Source: Candidatus Omnitrophota bacterium
Lineage (GTDB): Bacteria; Ratteibacteria; UBA8468; MWAK01
NCBI GenBank assembly: GCA_018829455.1
Contig: JAHJUB010000199.1
Location: 1-5,860, forward strand
Direction: 5' to 3'
DNA length: 5,860 bases
Shown here: in pieces, positions 5,182 to 5,860 of the stretch
How positions within the stretch are numbered: the stretch's first letter is position 1
Layout of the letters: every line of letters starts with the position of its first letter
Program-made: the position numbers and the translations under genes
The notes under the pieces: model-generated
What the model saw: only the letters and a program-made list of their open reading frames with translations
Told to the model about the DNA's origin: nothing
Database searches by the model: none

Positions 5182-5289
5182 AATTTACCTCCACGAAAGA
5201 CTCTGCGACTCAAAGCCGTTCTTTCATTAGCCAAAAAAACACATGCAGTTTAGTGTTGAAAACAATGTCATTTTTAAGTATTTGGAAAA

Positions 5290-5319
5290 ATTATACAACT
5301 GAGACGGTTCAATGGGCAA
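5290..5319 (-). promoter_or_regulatory. possible promoter for the 97-aa minus-strand gene
   Basis: On the minus strand TTGCCC (plus 5314-5319) is followed after 18 bases by a perfect TATAAT (plus 5290-5295). The -35 box matches the consensus at four of six positions. The box pair lies about 110 bases upstream of the gene's start codon and on the correct strand. There is no other promoter candidate in the gap of similar quality. Confidence 0.4.
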
Positions 5320-5340
5320 GGCAAAATTGTAATTTGTCAT

Positions 5341-5399
5341 GGAATTTCCGGATAAGGAAAAATTCCTTTATTCTTCGCCCCTGGCGGGATAGAAATTCC
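5341..5399. repeat. inverted repeats around GGAATTTC downstream of the toxin gene
   Basis: GGAATTTC (5341-5348) and GAAATTCC (5392-5399) are perfect inverted copies. A third copy of the half-motif, AAATTCC, is at 5360-5366. Inside, AAGGAA (5354-5359) and TTCCTT (5363-5368) form a hairpin with a three-base loop. The element starts eight bases past the end of the toxin gene (5407). On the minus strand it could stop or stabilise the toxin transcript, but there is no T-run, so a classical terminator is not supported. Confidence 0.5.
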
Positions 5400-5406
5400 G
5401 AGACGT

Positions 5407-5721
5407 TTACTTAATGCTGTACACTTCATCATGGGGTCCCAGCAGTACAAACTTAATAGTTTCGTCAGATGTTGCGGAACAATCGGAACAGGCAACAAAT
5501 TCAGCGTCTCCTTTTTTTCGGCATGCAGCACAATACAAGTAGATTATTGTGAAGTTGCGTTTGACCGGGCAAGAGTAAAAGCCTCTCAAGTTGCCCTTTA
5601 AAGGTTCACCAAACTCAACTGGGTGCTCCGTAATATGGCGAACTTTTTGTTCGATCTGCTGCTTTATGCTGGAATGTTTCCTGACGCCTTCCAGGAATGC
5701 CTTTTCAAATTCTGCTTTCAT
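5407..5721 (-). CDS. RelE/ParE-superfamily toxin with two CxxC pairs (104 aa)
   Basis: The protein starts with a helix (MKAEFEKAFLEGV), then PLKGNLRGFYSCPVKRNFTIIY (residues 40-61), the central beta-sheet of RelE/ParE-type toxins. It ends GPHDEVY (95-101), a typical C-terminal strand of this group. Inserted before the last strand is CAAC (Cys64, Cys67) with CSDC (Cys78, Cys81), a likely zinc-binding knuckle; I recall a RelE subfamily with the same feature. Known relatives either cut ribosome-bound mRNA or poison gyrase; which applies cannot be told. The start codon overlaps the antitoxin's stop as ATGA, so translation is coupled, and it has no good SD of its own. Length is normal for the family and no frame damage is seen. 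The antitoxin gene immediately upstream fits the usual type II operon. Confidence 0.84.
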   Translation of the reverse strand: MKAEFEKAFLEGVRKHSSIKQQIEQKVRHITEHPVEFGEPLKGNLRGFYSCPVKRNFTIIYLYCAACRKKGDAEFVACSDCSATSDETIKFVLLGPHDEVYSIK

Positions 5722-5834
5722 CTGTCGCCGAAAACTTCCTCAAAGGTGTGCCATCTGGCTGTGCCGTCGCGGAGCCTGGACTGTACGTCGATTAGTGCTT
5801 TGTGGAAATCAGGGTTGGAAAGTATGATCTCCAT
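5718..5834 (-). CDS. putative short antitoxin of the adjacent RelE-type toxin (38 aa)
   Basis: On the minus strand AAGGAG lies five bases before an ATG (plus 5832-5834). The ORF encodes 38 residues, MEIILSNPDF to FEEVFGDR, and its TGA overlaps the toxin ATG by four bases (ATGA). Position before a RelE-type toxin and the coupling make it the likely antitoxin. It is short for an antitoxin, with no visible DNA-binding domain, so it may act only by protein-protein contact (the helix around HKALIDVQSRLRDG is a candidate binding segment) and leave repression to another factor. The frame stays open upstream to the window edge (5860), so a longer version starting outside the window cannot be excluded, although the SD favours this start. 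Confidence 0.62.
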   Translation of the reverse strand: MEIILSNPDFHKALIDVQSRLRDGTARWHTFEEVFGDR

Positions 5835-5860
5835 GCTATCTCCTTGTGCTTGCCGTTTGA

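Noticed and set aside
4905..5183. Plus-strand frame over the 97-aa gene
   Set aside because: It is the antisense of a gene that has a GGAGGT SD and a recognisable helix pattern.

Overview
This 5.86-kb window looks like a bacterial accessory region. Short genes with clear Shine-Dalgarno sites are separated by 180-280 base gaps that hold palindromes and gene remnants. Base composition is uneven: sampled lines give about 40% G+C in the nuclease-like gene near 1450 and about 62% in the alpha/beta-hydrolase near 2070. The mix of a RelE-type toxin with a cysteine motif, a short DUF59-like protein and an archaeal-type restriction-enzyme relic is what I would expect in an anaerobic proteobacterium or similar environmental bacterium. 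The sequence does not fix the lineage. I see no tRNA, rRNA, CRISPR array or intact insertion sequence.

Left part (1-1894): a 48-residue acidic protein (266-412) is followed by the C-terminal half of a type II restriction endonuclease. Its last 18 or so codons lie in the -1 frame, after an A-rich slippery tract. Next comes a palindrome-rich non-coding stretch (744-1001) with a 14-bp perfect inverted repeat about 130 bases across, organised like an integron attC site. A DUF6602-type nuclease-like gene (1002-1637) begins 28 bases after its right end. The 7-mer at the start of this unit and the 7-mer at the gene's stop codon are exact reverse complements, as expected for the two ends of an integron gene cassette.

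Middle part (1895-4283): two co-oriented, chromosomal-looking enzymes, an alpha/beta-hydrolase (291 aa) and an M20-family zinc peptidase/deacylase (443 aa), each with its full set of catalytic residues. A terminator-like inverted repeat with a T-run follows the peptidase gene, and it overlaps an alternative, mutually exclusive stem.

Right part (4526-5860): a good sigma-70-like promoter whose predicted start falls on or next to the first ATG of a short DUF59/MIP18-like gene. On the minus strand there is a 97-aa gene with a strong SD, of a kind often found near toxin-antitoxin loci. At the right edge is a two-gene module with an ATGA overlap: a 38-aa putative antitoxin followed by a RelE/ParE-family toxin carrying two CxxC pairs. 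The defence-like and toxin-like genes flank the two metabolic enzymes; no direct link between the two groups is visible.
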